Positions 1 to 5,653 of a DNA stretch of 5,775 bases are shown here, in pieces. Position 1 is the first letter of the stretch, and each line of letters begins with the position of its first letter. The stretch covers positions 1 to 5,775 of the forward strand of contig JBBKWJ010000251.1 of NCBI GenBank assembly GCA_037968895.1, written 5' to 3'. The position numbers were made by a program, and so were the translations under genes. The notes under the pieces are model-generated. The model was not told the DNA's origin, searched no databases, and saw nothing but the letters and a program-made list of their open reading frames with translations. The stretch comes from JBBKWJ01 sp037968895 (GTDB lineage: Bacteria > Actinomycetota > Acidimicrobiia > Acidimicrobiales > SZUA-35).

Positions 1-249
1 GCCCTCAATCTGGTTGGCGGGATCGGATTCGGTAAGCGCATCGGCGAAGGAACGAACATCGCCGTCGAGCGGTTCTCGGATGTGGCTATCCATGACGGAT
101 TGCAAGCCGAACTGGCAACCGTGCGTCGAGCGGAGCAAAAACTCGTTGACGGTGATGCCGATTGTTGCGACGAATGCGGTTGCGTCATCCCAGAGGAACG
201 TCGCCTTGCCATTCCGTGGGCTGTGCGATGCGTCGACTGCAGCCGTTAG
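1..249 (+). CDS. DksA/TraR-type C4 zinc-finger protein, C-terminal part
   Basis: The frame is open from the first base to a TAG at 247-249, giving 82 residues with the N-terminus outside the window. Near the end are CDEC (residues 56-59) and CVDC (77-80). The CxxC-x17-CxxC spacing is that of the DksA/TraR C4 zinc finger, and the intervening text (IPEERRLAIPWAVR) follows the usual I-x-x-x-R-L-x-A-x-P pattern. Upstream, GKRIGEGTNIAVERFSD and a charged helical stretch (about 33-51) resemble the region before the finger in actinobacterial members. In proteobacteria DksA binds RNA polymerase through the secondary channel and modulates the stringent response. Actinobacterial homologues are poorly characterised, so the role here is inferred from fold only. 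The gene converges on the VOC gene with a 6-base gap and no visible terminator hairpin between them. The zinc-finger assignment is firm; the precise function is not. Confidence 0.85.
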   Translation, partial: ALNLVGGIGFGKRIGEGTNIAVERFSDVAIHDGLQAELATVRRAEQKLVDGDADCCDECGCVIPEERRLAIPWAVRCVDCSR

Positions 250-255
250 CCACCG

Positions 256-774
256 CTACATCACTGGTGATCCGTACATCTCGCCGAGCGGATCGGCGAT
301 GAGTTCTAGTCGTTCTCCGTCCGGCCCGCTGAAGTAGATCGAGGTGCCACCTATGTGGGCGTATTCGATTTCTCGCTCGTCGAGGTTGGCCTTGAGTCGA
401 GCCCATTTCTCGGGTTCAACCGAGATCGCAAGATGATGAAGACCGCCCAGAACCTCGGCGTAGTCGCCAAGGTCGAGGCCAGGGAAGTCGAAAAACGCCA
501 GAGCATTTCCATTCCCGATATCGAAGAAGAAGTGCGTCGAGCCCTCGTAGTCGCGGTTCTCAAACAGTTCGGTCAGCGGAAACTCGAGGACCTCCTGATA
601 GAAGCGGATCGTCTGCTCGACGTCGCTCGATAGGAGTGCCACGTGGTGCACGCCACGGGCGGCTGATGGCGGCCGGTCTTCTTGCGCGAGCAGATGGGTC
701 GCTCGTAACGCATCCCACTCGGCCTCCCTGCTTGGCCGGGTTTGGCTGGTGTTCTTGTCATCGATATTGGTCAT
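256..774 (-). CDS. VOC-family (glyoxalase/dioxygenase fold) metalloprotein
   Basis: This 172-residue protein carries one vicinal-oxygen-chelate domain. It has two halves, starting at GVHHVALLSSD (residues 41-51) and GLHHLAISVE (111-120), and ends in YFSGPDGERLELIADP (147-162). His44, His114 and Glu157 are the likely 2-His-1-Glu metal ligands, as in extradiol dioxygenases and glyoxalase-like enzymes. His81 could contribute to the site. About 40 residues precede the domain, longer than many single-domain VOC proteins, but they read as normal protein (SREAEWDALRATHLLAQED). The ATG overlaps the pirin stop in ATGA (774-771), and an AGGAG lies seven bases upstream inside the pirin gene, which fixes the start and implies translational coupling. 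Substrate cannot be read from the sequence: a dioxygenase, lyase or resistance protein are all possible. Pairing with a pirin suggests oxidation or detoxification of an aromatic or reactive compound, which is inference. Confidence 0.9.
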   Translation of the reverse strand: MTNIDDKNTSQTRPSREAEWDALRATHLLAQEDRPPSAARGVHHVALLSSDVEQTIRFYQEVLEFPLTELFENRDYEGSTHFFFDIGNGNALAFFDFPGLDLGDYAEVLGGLHHLAISVEPEKWARLKANLDEREIEYAHIGGTSIYFSGPDGERLELIADPLGEMYGSPVM

Positions 775-1493
775 TGCATTGCTCCTGTCGTCCAGATCAA
801 TACTTCCGCACCCTCATGGTCGGCCACAAGGGAGAGTTTGTCGGCGCCGGTCAGGCGCACGGCGTCGCCGGTGTCGAGTCGTCCGTTCGCTTCGAGTTCG
901 CCGTTCCCTTTGGCCATGAAGATGTGGCCGTAGGCCGCTTCAGGGACCATGATTCGTTCGCCCGGGTTCAGTCGAGCGGCCCACAGCACGGCGTCCTTCT
1001 GGTGAATCGAAATGGCGGCGTCGTGTCCTTGCCCGGACGCGATGGGCACGAGGCCGCCAGCGGCCAGCTGGTCATTGATGTCGAGCTGTTGATAGCCGGG
1101 GTCGATGGACTCGGTGTCGGGCAGCACCCACATTTGGACGAAATGCACCTCGTCAGTAGGACTTGCGTTCTTCTCCGAGTGCCAGATGCCGCGGCCGGCG
1201 CTCATGCGCTGGGCTAGGCCCGGGTAGATGAGTCCATCGTTGCCTTCAGAGTCCTTGTGCTCGAGTTCGCCGGCGAGGACCCAAGTGACGATCTCCATGT
1301 CGCGATGGGGGTGGGTATCGAATCCCGTACCACCGGCGACGCGATCGTCGTTCAGAACGAGAAGCTGGCCGTGGTTGGTATTGCTGGGATCGTAGTGGCG
1401 GCTGAAGCTGAACGAGTGTTTGGAGTCGAGCCAGCCGGCCCGGGTATGGAACCGATCGTGAGACCGGCGGATGTCGATGGCTGATGTTCTCAT
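771..1493 (-). CDS. Pirin-family bicupin protein
   Basis: This 240-residue protein matches the pirin family throughout. It has IDIRRSHDRF near the start, WLDSKHSFSFSRHYDP (residues 21-36), the signature THPHRDMEIVTWVLAGELEHKDS (60-82) and AQRMSAGRGIWHSE (94-107). His61, His63, His105 and Glu107 reproduce the pirin metal-binding set (H-x-H then H-x-E). The C-terminal half (about 150-240) is the second cupin domain. Pirins are iron-binding cytosolic proteins; bacterial members such as E. coli YhhW show quercetin 2,3-dioxygenase activity, others are linked to redox or metabolic regulation. The gene starts 19 bases after the stop of the 1513-2382 gene and overlaps the VOC gene by four bases, so the three probably share a transcript. 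No good Shine-Dalgarno precedes the ATG at 1493, but the conserved N-terminus begins immediately, so the start is likely right. Confidence 0.93.
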   Translation of the reverse strand: MRTSAIDIRRSHDRFHTRAGWLDSKHSFSFSRHYDPSNTNHGQLLVLNDDRVAGGTGFDTHPHRDMEIVTWVLAGELEHKDSEGNDGLIYPGLAQRMSAGRGIWHSEKNASPTDEVHFVQMWVLPDTESIDPGYQQLDINDQLAAGGLVPIASGQGHDAAISIHQKDAVLWAARLNPGERIMVPEAAYGHIFMAKGNGELEANGRLDTGDAVRLTGADKLSLVADHEGAEVLIWTTGAMQ

Positions 1494-1512
1494 AACAGAA
1501 CCAACCGTACTG

Positions 1513-2382
1513 TCAATAGTCCGGTCTGGACTCGGCCGTCTCGCGGGCGTGGGGCGTTGACAGCGCTGCCTTCACCCGACGTTTCGCCATTTGCGCTCGC
1601 CAGGAGCGCACCTTCACCCCGTGGCGATATCGGTGGCCCACCATTCGATTCGTAGCTTCACGGAACATCTCAAGGATTTTCCTGCCGTCCTGGCGCGAAT
1701 CGGTGACGAACATTGGCTGGAAGAACTCGTAGCGAATCTCGGCCGGAACTACGCTGCCGCCCTCGCCGAAGGTGGGGCAGTCGATGCACACCGGCACAAT
1801 CTTCGCCGACGATCCCACGTAGCCCTCGAGAGTACGACGGTTCGGCTCGTGGATGTAGAGCGTGCGGCCGTTCTTGGAAGCCGCATTGTGGCGCGCCACA
1901 AGCGACATGACAGTTATAGAGCCCTCTGTTTTCCGCACCGAATCAAGAATCTTGAGGGCACTGGCGTTCTTTCGGTCTCGATAGGCACGCACGTCATCGT
2001 TTGGGTCGCCGTCCAGACGAGGCACTGTCTGGACAACGGCACCGATGTTGCGAAGCGTGTCGATCACGGGAAATACGCCGTCACCGATGTCGAGCTCGAT
2101 CTCGGAGATCATCTCGCTCACCACCTGAACGGTTGTTGACCGACGGCCAAGCTCGATGCGGCCCAGCGTTTCGGCTAGCACAGGCACGTCGGTGAACTGC
2201 CCGTGATCGGTTAGGAATACAATTGATTCGCCGGCCTCGATCCAGCCTCTTAGACCGTGCTTGGAAATGAAGGCCTCAAGGTCTTCGCCGAAACGTTTAT
2301 GGCTTTCGGGAGTGACGATGATGTCCACAAGGGCTTGATCGACGCTTTTGCTGTCGTCGTAGGTGTGCAGGGATTGTGCCAT
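1513..2382 (-). CDS. Uncharacterised protein, possibly a divergent PlsC-like acyltransferase
   Basis: I do not recognise a named family. The 289 residues from the first usable ATG contain VFLTDHGQFTDVPVLAETLGRI (residues 55-76). Its H60-x4-D65 followed by PVL resembles block I of PlsC/LPLAT acyltransferases. Further on, YIHEPNRRTLEG (176-187) has an E-x-x-R like block III (FPEGTR), and KIVPVCID (194-201) resembles block IV (VPV). The block I-III distance, about 119 residues, is longer than in typical PlsC, so the resemblance is only suggestive. The C-terminus is basic (RSWRAQMAKRRVKAA, about 259-273). I see no clear membrane segment. The ATG at 2382 has no Shine-Dalgarno, and the same frame stays open and protein-like upstream to a TAA at 2539-2541, so the true N-terminus is probably longer. 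The pirin gene follows after 19 bases. That it encodes a real protein is nearly certain; the acyltransferase idea is weak to moderate. Confidence 0.8.
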   Translation of the reverse strand: MAQSLHTYDDSKSVDQALVDIIVTPESHKRFGEDLEAFISKHGLRGWIEAGESIVFLTDHGQFTDVPVLAETLGRIELGRRSTTVQVVSEMISEIELDIGDGVFPVIDTLRNIGAVVQTVPRLDGDPNDDVRAYRDRKNASALKILDSVRKTEGSITVMSLVARHNAASKNGRTLYIHEPNRRTLEGYVGSSAKIVPVCIDCPTFGEGGSVVPAEIRYEFFQPMFVTDSRQDGRKILEMFREATNRMVGHRYRHGVKVRSWRAQMAKRRVKAALSTPHARETAESRPDY

Positions 2383-2537
2383 GGAAAATCGTGCGTCTTC
2401 GAACGTTCGTGTACCGAAGGCCGAAAAACGGGTTGCGATGGCGTGGGCATAGATGTCATACAGGGCGCGCTCGGGCAGTTCTTTCAGCCAGCGGTCTGGT
2501 GCATCATCGGAGGGGATTCGATTGGCGATTCGGACAT
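2383..2537 (-). other. Probable frameshifted 5' part of the 1513-2382 gene
   Basis: Upstream of the ATG at 2382 the same frame is open to a TAA at 2539-2541. It reads DDAPDRWLKELPERALYDIY and then AHAIATRFSAFGTRTFEDA directly into the annotated start. This has the look of a real amphipathic N-terminus, but no ATG, GTG or TTG exists in that frame. In another frame an ATG at 2537 gives MSESPIESPP and then stops at 2484. Joining the two near the GGAGGGGA stretch (2509-2516, plus strand) with one extra base would give a 341-residue protein starting MSESPIESPSDDAPDRW. Either a base has been lost, by mutation or sequencing error, or translation starts in a non-standard way. I see the open frame directly; the repair is inference. 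Confidence 0.5.
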
Positions 2538-2609
2538 GTTAGGCGATGACGACGCAGCAACAAGTTTCATCGTCTGAAGCCCTTGCCATTTCGGTGGGCA
2601 CTGCCGGGT

Positions 2610-2633
2610 TCTAGAGTGAGTAGTCACTCTAGA
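2610..2633. promoter_or_regulatory. Inverted repeat, likely TetR-family operator
   Basis: Two perfect 10-base arms, TCTAGAGTGA (2610-2619) and TCACTCTAGA (2624-2633), flank the four bases GTAG. The 24-base site lies 19 bases ahead of the TetR-type gene at 2653, where autoregulatory TetR operators usually sit. The size and two-fold symmetry suit a TetR dimer (or dimer pair). It likely represses the repressor and the overlapping reductase gene, and it could also act on the leftward cluster that begins about 75-100 bases away. A transcription terminator is unlikely: the arms are AT-rich and no T-run follows. I could not place convincing -35/-10 boxes around it. Confidence 0.7.
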
Positions 2634-2652
2634 TAAGAGATAGGGTGAGAAA

Positions 2653-3231
2653 ATGAATCGGCCAATGCAGCACAAGCCAGAAGCGATCCTCGCTGCTGCG
2701 CTGTTGGTGTTCCGCGAAGAGGGTGTACATGTGTCGACGGCCCGGATAGCGGCTGCGGCTGGCGTCTCGAATGGCTCGCTGTTCAACTATTTCCCGACGA
2801 AGCAGGCGTTGATCGATGAGTTGTATGTCTGGATCAAAACTGACCTTGCGGCGGCCGCTGGCGAGTTCGACGATGCAGAACCGATTGATCGTCGCATGCG
2901 CCAGGTGTGGGACCGGTGGTTGGGATGGGCACGCGAGAACCGCGACGCTCATCTCGTCGTGAACTTGCTCCACCACTCGGGCCTGGCGAGCCCCGAAGCT
3001 CAAGCGGCTGGCGATGCCGTAATCGCAGGCCCGGTCCGAGTACTAAATGAAGCGCAACAACTTGGGATTCTCGTCGACCTGCCCCTCCCACACCTCGCCG
3101 CGCTGATTCAACACCACCTCGACCAGGCCGTCACGTCCGAACTTGACGATCGCCAGGCAGACCTCGCATTCCACGTCCTGTGGAGCGGCATCACTCAGAA
3201 AACGCAACCATCTAGGAGCACCAGCCCATGA
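2653..3231 (+). CDS. TetR-family transcriptional repressor
   Basis: The 192-residue length is typical of TetR regulators. The N-terminal DNA-binding domain is clear: ILAAALLVFREEGVHVSTARIAAAAG (residues 12-37) followed by the recognition segment VSNGSLFNYFPTKQALIDELY (38-58), with the classic G-S-L-F-N-Y-F-x-x-K text. The rest (about 60-185) is helical with no recognisable ligand-domain signature, so the inducer is unknown. AGGGTG ends five bases ahead of the ATG. A 24-base inverted repeat lies 19 bases upstream and is the probable operator. The gene overlaps the following reductase by ATGA (3228-3231), so the two are co-transcribed and coupled. The simplest reading is a local repressor whose inducer is a substrate or product of that enzyme; this last step is inference. 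Confidence 0.93.
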   Translation: MNRPMQHKPEAILAAALLVFREEGVHVSTARIAAAAGVSNGSLFNYFPTKQALIDELYVWIKTDLAAAAGEFDDAEPIDRRMRQVWDRWLGWARENRDAHLVVNLLHHSGLASPEAQAAGDAVIAGPVRVLNEAQQLGILVDLPLPHLAALIQHHLDQAVTSELDDRQADLAFHVLWSGITQKTQPSRSTSP

Positions 3232-4163
3232 CGACATCTCAACCCATTACCGACTGGAAGGTCGACCGTCTCGACGACCTCTCGGGAAAGCGATACCTCA
3301 TCACTGGCGGCAACTCCGGAATCGGATTCGAAGCCGCGGCCCATCTTCGGCGAGCTCAGGCTGACGTGTTCATCGCCGCTCGCTCGGCCACGAAGGGGGC
3401 CGATGCCGTTGCTCAGCTTCAGGACATCCCGGGCAATGGCGTCGTGCAACTCATCGAGCTCGATCTTGCCAGTGTCGAGTCGATCCACCAGGCAAACGAC
3501 TCGATTCGCAACCACACCGATGGACTTGACGGCGTGATCAACAACGCAGGAATCATGCAGACACCCCAGCAGCAAACCGCTGACGGGTTTGAGCTGCAGT
3601 TCGGCACGAACCATCTGGGTCACTTCCTTCTGAACTATCTCACCTTCGACCTGGTAGCCGCCCGCTCGGGTCGGATCGTGCCCGTCAGTTCGATCGCCCA
3701 CCGATCGGCTCCGGGTATCAACTTCGACGACCCGATGTTCACCAACGACTACTCGCCGATGACGGCGTACTCGCAGAGCAAGCTCGCGAACTTGATGTAT
3801 GGCCTCGAACTCGCTCGTCGGCTCGAAGCAGCCGGGTCCACGGTGATAGCGGCGAGCTGTCATCCTGGCTACTCAGCGACGAATTTGCAGAGCACAGGGC
3901 CAACAGGACTCTTCAAGATGATCTACAAGGTCAGCAACAAGCTGATGGCGCAGTCGTCGAGTGCGGGAGCGGTCCCCGAAGTCCTGGCTGTTGCGGGCAA
4001 CGAAGCGAAGAACGGTGCGTACTACGGGCCAACGAGCTTCGGCGACTCCCGCGGTCCGGTCGGAGAGAGCCGCGTCTCAGATGCGGCTCGAGATCAAGAG
4101 GCTGCGGCTCGTCTCTGGGCGCTCAGTGAAAACCTGCTCGGTATCACCTGGAACTTCACCTGA
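3228..4163 (+). CDS. Short-chain dehydrogenase/reductase (SDR)
   Basis: This 311-residue Rossmann-fold oxidoreductase carries the complete classical SDR motif set. It has TGGNSGIG for cofactor binding (residues 26-33), a conserved DL at 79-80, NNAG (105-108) and the catalytic tetrad Asn128 (TNHLGHF), Ser154 or Ser155, Tyr181 and Lys185 (YSQSK), then HPG (212-214). ARS after the second strand (51-53) suggests NADP(H) preference because of the Arg. The extended length and the NHLGHFLLNYL text resemble the retinol-dehydrogenase/WW-domain-oxidoreductase-like branch of bacterial SDRs, whose substrates are mostly unknown. The ATG overlaps the TetR stop by four bases, with AGGAG (3214-3218) nine bases upstream, so the start is well supported. 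The gene converges on corA with a 31-base gap in which I see no clear hairpin. It is probably the enzyme regulated by the adjacent repressor. Confidence 0.95.
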   Translation: MTTSQPITDWKVDRLDDLSGKRYLITGGNSGIGFEAAAHLRRAQADVFIAARSATKGADAVAQLQDIPGNGVVQLIELDLASVESIHQANDSIRNHTDGLDGVINNAGIMQTPQQQTADGFELQFGTNHLGHFLLNYLTFDLVAARSGRIVPVSSIAHRSAPGINFDDPMFTNDYSPMTAYSQSKLANLMYGLELARRLEAAGSTVIAASCHPGYSATNLQSTGPTGLFKMIYKVSNKLMAQSSSAGAVPEVLAVAGNEAKNGAYYGPTSFGDSRGPVGESRVSDAARDQEAAARLWALSENLLGITWNFT

Positions 4164-4194
4164 AAGTCGGCCCGCTAGAAGCGATTGCAGCCCG

Positions 4195-5166
4195 TTAAAG
4201 CCAGCCGCTCTGGCGGAACAAACGATGTAGCACGCTCGCAATGGCAACCATCACCACGACAACAACGGCAAAGCCCCACGATTCGGTCGCCCCCGGAATC
4301 TTGACGAAATTCATGCCGAAGATGCCGGCAATCAATGTCGGGACTGCAGCCACTGCGACCCACGCGGAGATTCGCCGCATGTCCTCGTTCTGGCGCACTC
4401 CGACCTGCGCCAGGTTGGCCTCAAGAATGCTCGATAGCAGCTCGCGGAATGAGGAGACGCGTTGGGCAATGCGGACAACGTGGTCATGAACGTCTCGCAG
4501 ATACTCGGAAAGCTCCTCATTAATGTAGGACCGGTGACCCCTGGTTAGTCGCTCGATCGGGTCAAGGAGCGAAGCAACGGCCAGTTGGAACTCAAGCACT
4601 TCCCGCTTCAAGAAGTAGATGCGTTCGGCCGGATTGTGGCTGACCTCGGAAAAGACCTCTTTCTCTACCTCGGAAATGTCTTTGTCGAGCCCATCGACGA
4701 CGGGCTGGTAGGCGTCAACGACGGCATCGAGAATGCCGTAGAGAACCGCTGATGGCCCCAAGCCCAACAAAGATGGGTCTGCTTCCAGCCGTCGGCGCAC
4801 TCGCGCGAGCGGGGAGGCTTTGCCGTGTCGGACGACGACGATGAAGCTTTTCCCGAGCAGCACCAGGATCTCACCCATCTCGACTTCTTCGGTGTCGTCG
4901 ATGTATCGGGCCGTCTTCAAAACCACCAAGATCGAATCGTCGTAGATGTCAAGTTTCGGCCGTTGGTGTGCGGTGAGCGCATCCTCGACAGCCAACTCGT
5001 GGAAGTCGAACTCCGCTTTGGCGTCTTCGAACTCAGCCTTGGACGGTTCAAACAGCCCAAGCCAAACGAAGCCACCCGCTTCTACAGCGGCGGCGTGGGA
5101 GCCACGAATGGGAACGCCTTCCCCTTGGCGCGCCCCATCGGTGTACACAGCACAGTCAACGATCAC
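4195..5166 (-). CDS. corA: CorA-family magnesium/cobalt transport protein
   Basis: A long cytoplasmic N-terminal domain is followed by two C-terminal membrane helices (about residues 266-283 and 299-315, counted from the GTG start). The GMN selectivity motif follows the first helix at 284-286 (IFGMNF). Also typical are AVEDALTAHQRPKLDIYDDS (59-78), FIVVVRHG (108-115) and NLAQVGVRQNEDMRRISAW (251-269). CorA forms homopentameric inner-membrane channels for Mg2+ (also Co2+, Ni2+) gated by intracellular Mg2+. I chose the GTG at 5166, giving 323 residues beginning MIVDCAVYTDG, because actinobacterial CorA proteins usually begin this way; a TTG at 5193 would add nine unlikely residues. The loop after GMN reads VKIPGATES instead of the common acidic MPEL text, which may alter ion attraction at the mouth. 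It lies 35 bases downstream of a small DUF1059-like gene and is probably co-transcribed with it. Confidence 0.93.
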   Translation of the reverse strand: MIVDCAVYTDGARQGEGVPIRGSHAAAVEAGGFVWLGLFEPSKAEFEDAKAEFDFHELAVEDALTAHQRPKLDIYDDSILVVLKTARYIDDTEEVEMGEILVLLGKSFIVVVRHGKASPLARVRRRLEADPSLLGLGPSAVLYGILDAVVDAYQPVVDGLDKDISEVEKEVFSEVSHNPAERIYFLKREVLEFQLAVASLLDPIERLTRGHRSYINEELSEYLRDVHDHVVRIAQRVSSFRELLSSILEANLAQVGVRQNEDMRRISAWVAVAAVPTLIAGIFGMNFVKIPGATESWGFAVVVVVMVAIASVLHRLFRQSGWL

Positions 5167-5201
5167 TGCCTCATTGTGGCACCTCAGGGGCAAGTCCGGA
5201 A

Positions 5202-5375
5202 TCAGACGTCGGTAATTCCTGCTTTGATAGCGTTGACGACCTCAGCCGGAACGTTGGCCATCCCGTGGGCCTCGGCAGCATGAGCTGCTGCTGCTGCCAA
5301 AACGTCACCTTCGGTTTCACCCGTGACTACGCCTTCGCAGCCGTCGACGACCGTTGCGCATGCAAATTGTTTCAT
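5202..5375 (-). CDS. Small DUF1059-like protein (57 aa)
   Basis: The 57-residue protein begins MKQFACATVVDGCEG and continues through VTGETEGDVL into an Ala-rich helix with H32-x4-H37 (HAAEAH), ending VPAEVVNAIKAGITDV. Cys6, Cys13, His32 and His37 match the conserved Cys/His pattern I associate with DUF1059, a family of small uncharacterised bacterial proteins. The pattern suggests a metal (zinc) site, which is inference. The start is fixed by an AAAGGAG five bases before the ATG and by the family-like MK-x-F-x-C beginning. A longer reading from 5558 adds 61 Arg-rich residues, out of frame with and largely antisense-quality over the upstream small gene, and should be dropped. It lies between the other small gene (50 bases upstream) and corA (35 bases downstream). 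Function unknown. Confidence 0.85.
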   Translation of the reverse strand: MKQFACATVVDGCEGVVTGETEGDVLAAAAAHAAEAHGMANVPAEVVNAIKAGITDV

Positions 5376-5380
5376 GACAT

Positions 5381-5387
5381 CTCCTTT
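5381..5387 (-). promoter_or_regulatory. Strong ribosome-binding site of the 57-aa gene
   Basis: AAAGGAG on the minus strand sits five bases ahead of the ATG at 5375. It decides the short start over the upstream in-frame ATG at 5558. Confidence 0.8.
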
Positions 5388-5425
5388 GTTTGTATTTGTG
5401 TTTGGGTCGCTTGCCGGTGTCGAGA

Positions 5426-5578
5426 TCAGCTCGGTCTGGCCATGGATTTCGCCTGTTCGTCGGTGAGCTCCATGTCGTGCACGGCCTTGGCGTGTGTTTG
5501 TGCTTCTTCCACTACCTGGTCGAGCCCTTCTCCACGCAACACCGTGCCGCATGGACATTCGATGAGTTGTCCTGACAT
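5426..5578 (-). CDS. Second small DUF1059-like protein (50 aa)
   Basis: This short frame reads MSGQLIECPCGTVLRGEGLD, then a helix QVVEEAQTHAKAVH and the tail DMELTDEQAKSMARPS, ending with TGA at 5428-5426. Cys8 and Cys10 plus His29-x4-His34 parallel the Cys/Cys/His-x4-His layout of the 57-residue neighbour, and both share a G-E-x-(L/D)-x-x-V-like entry to the helix. I therefore read the two as tandem relatives of the DUF1059 type, possibly a duplicated pair. An excellent AAAGGAGG lies six bases before the ATG, so translation is likely despite the small size. It is the first gene of the leftward run that ends in corA. Its Cys spacing (C-x-C rather than C-x6-C) differs from its partner, so any metal site would differ. 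Function unknown; membership in DUF1059 is by pattern only. Confidence 0.8.
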   Translation of the reverse strand: MSGQLIECPCGTVLRGEGLDQVVEEAQTHAKAVHDMELTDEQAKSMARPS

Positions 5579-5584
5579 CGACTT

Positions 5585-5592
5585 CCTCCTTT
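5585..5592 (-). promoter_or_regulatory. Near-consensus ribosome-binding site of the 50-aa gene
   Basis: AAAGGAGG on the minus strand, six bases ahead of the ATG at 5578, is the best Shine-Dalgarno in the window. It supports a gene that length alone would not. Confidence 0.85.
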
Positions 5593-5653
5593 ATGAGAAG
5601 CTAGAGCAACGATATTCCACAAAGGTTGGTGAAATCTTGTTAGTGGTACCGCC

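Noticed and set aside
636..1217. A 193-codon open frame on the plus strand.
   Set aside because: It lies antisense to the well-conserved pirin gene and the VOC start, and its translation has no recognisable domain.
1494..1516. Minus-strand TTGACA (1516-1511) with TATGAG 16 bases downstream, resembling a promoter ahead of the pirin gene.
   Set aside because: Transcription from it would begin inside the pirin gene after its ATG, and the hexamer overlaps the stop codon of the preceding gene; probably chance.
1591..2139. A 182-codon open frame on the plus strand.
   Set aside because: It is antisense to the 289-aa gene, which reads better as protein and fits the leftward cluster.
2583..2588. TTGCCA as a -35 box for the tetR gene.
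   Set aside because: No -10-like hexamer lies at 16-19 bases; the nearest (TAGAGT at 2612) is 23 bases away.
3195..3863. A 222-codon open frame on the minus strand.
   Set aside because: It is the antisense shadow of the SDR gene, whose complete motif set establishes the coding strand.
4164..4194. Possible bidirectional terminator between the convergent SDR and corA genes.
   Set aside because: I could not find a stable stem with a following T-run in the 31 bases.
5376..5558. N-terminal extension of the 57-aa protein to an ATG at 5558.
   Set aside because: The added 61 residues are Arg-rich and overlap the 50-aa gene in another frame, while a strong ribosome site precedes the ATG at 5375.
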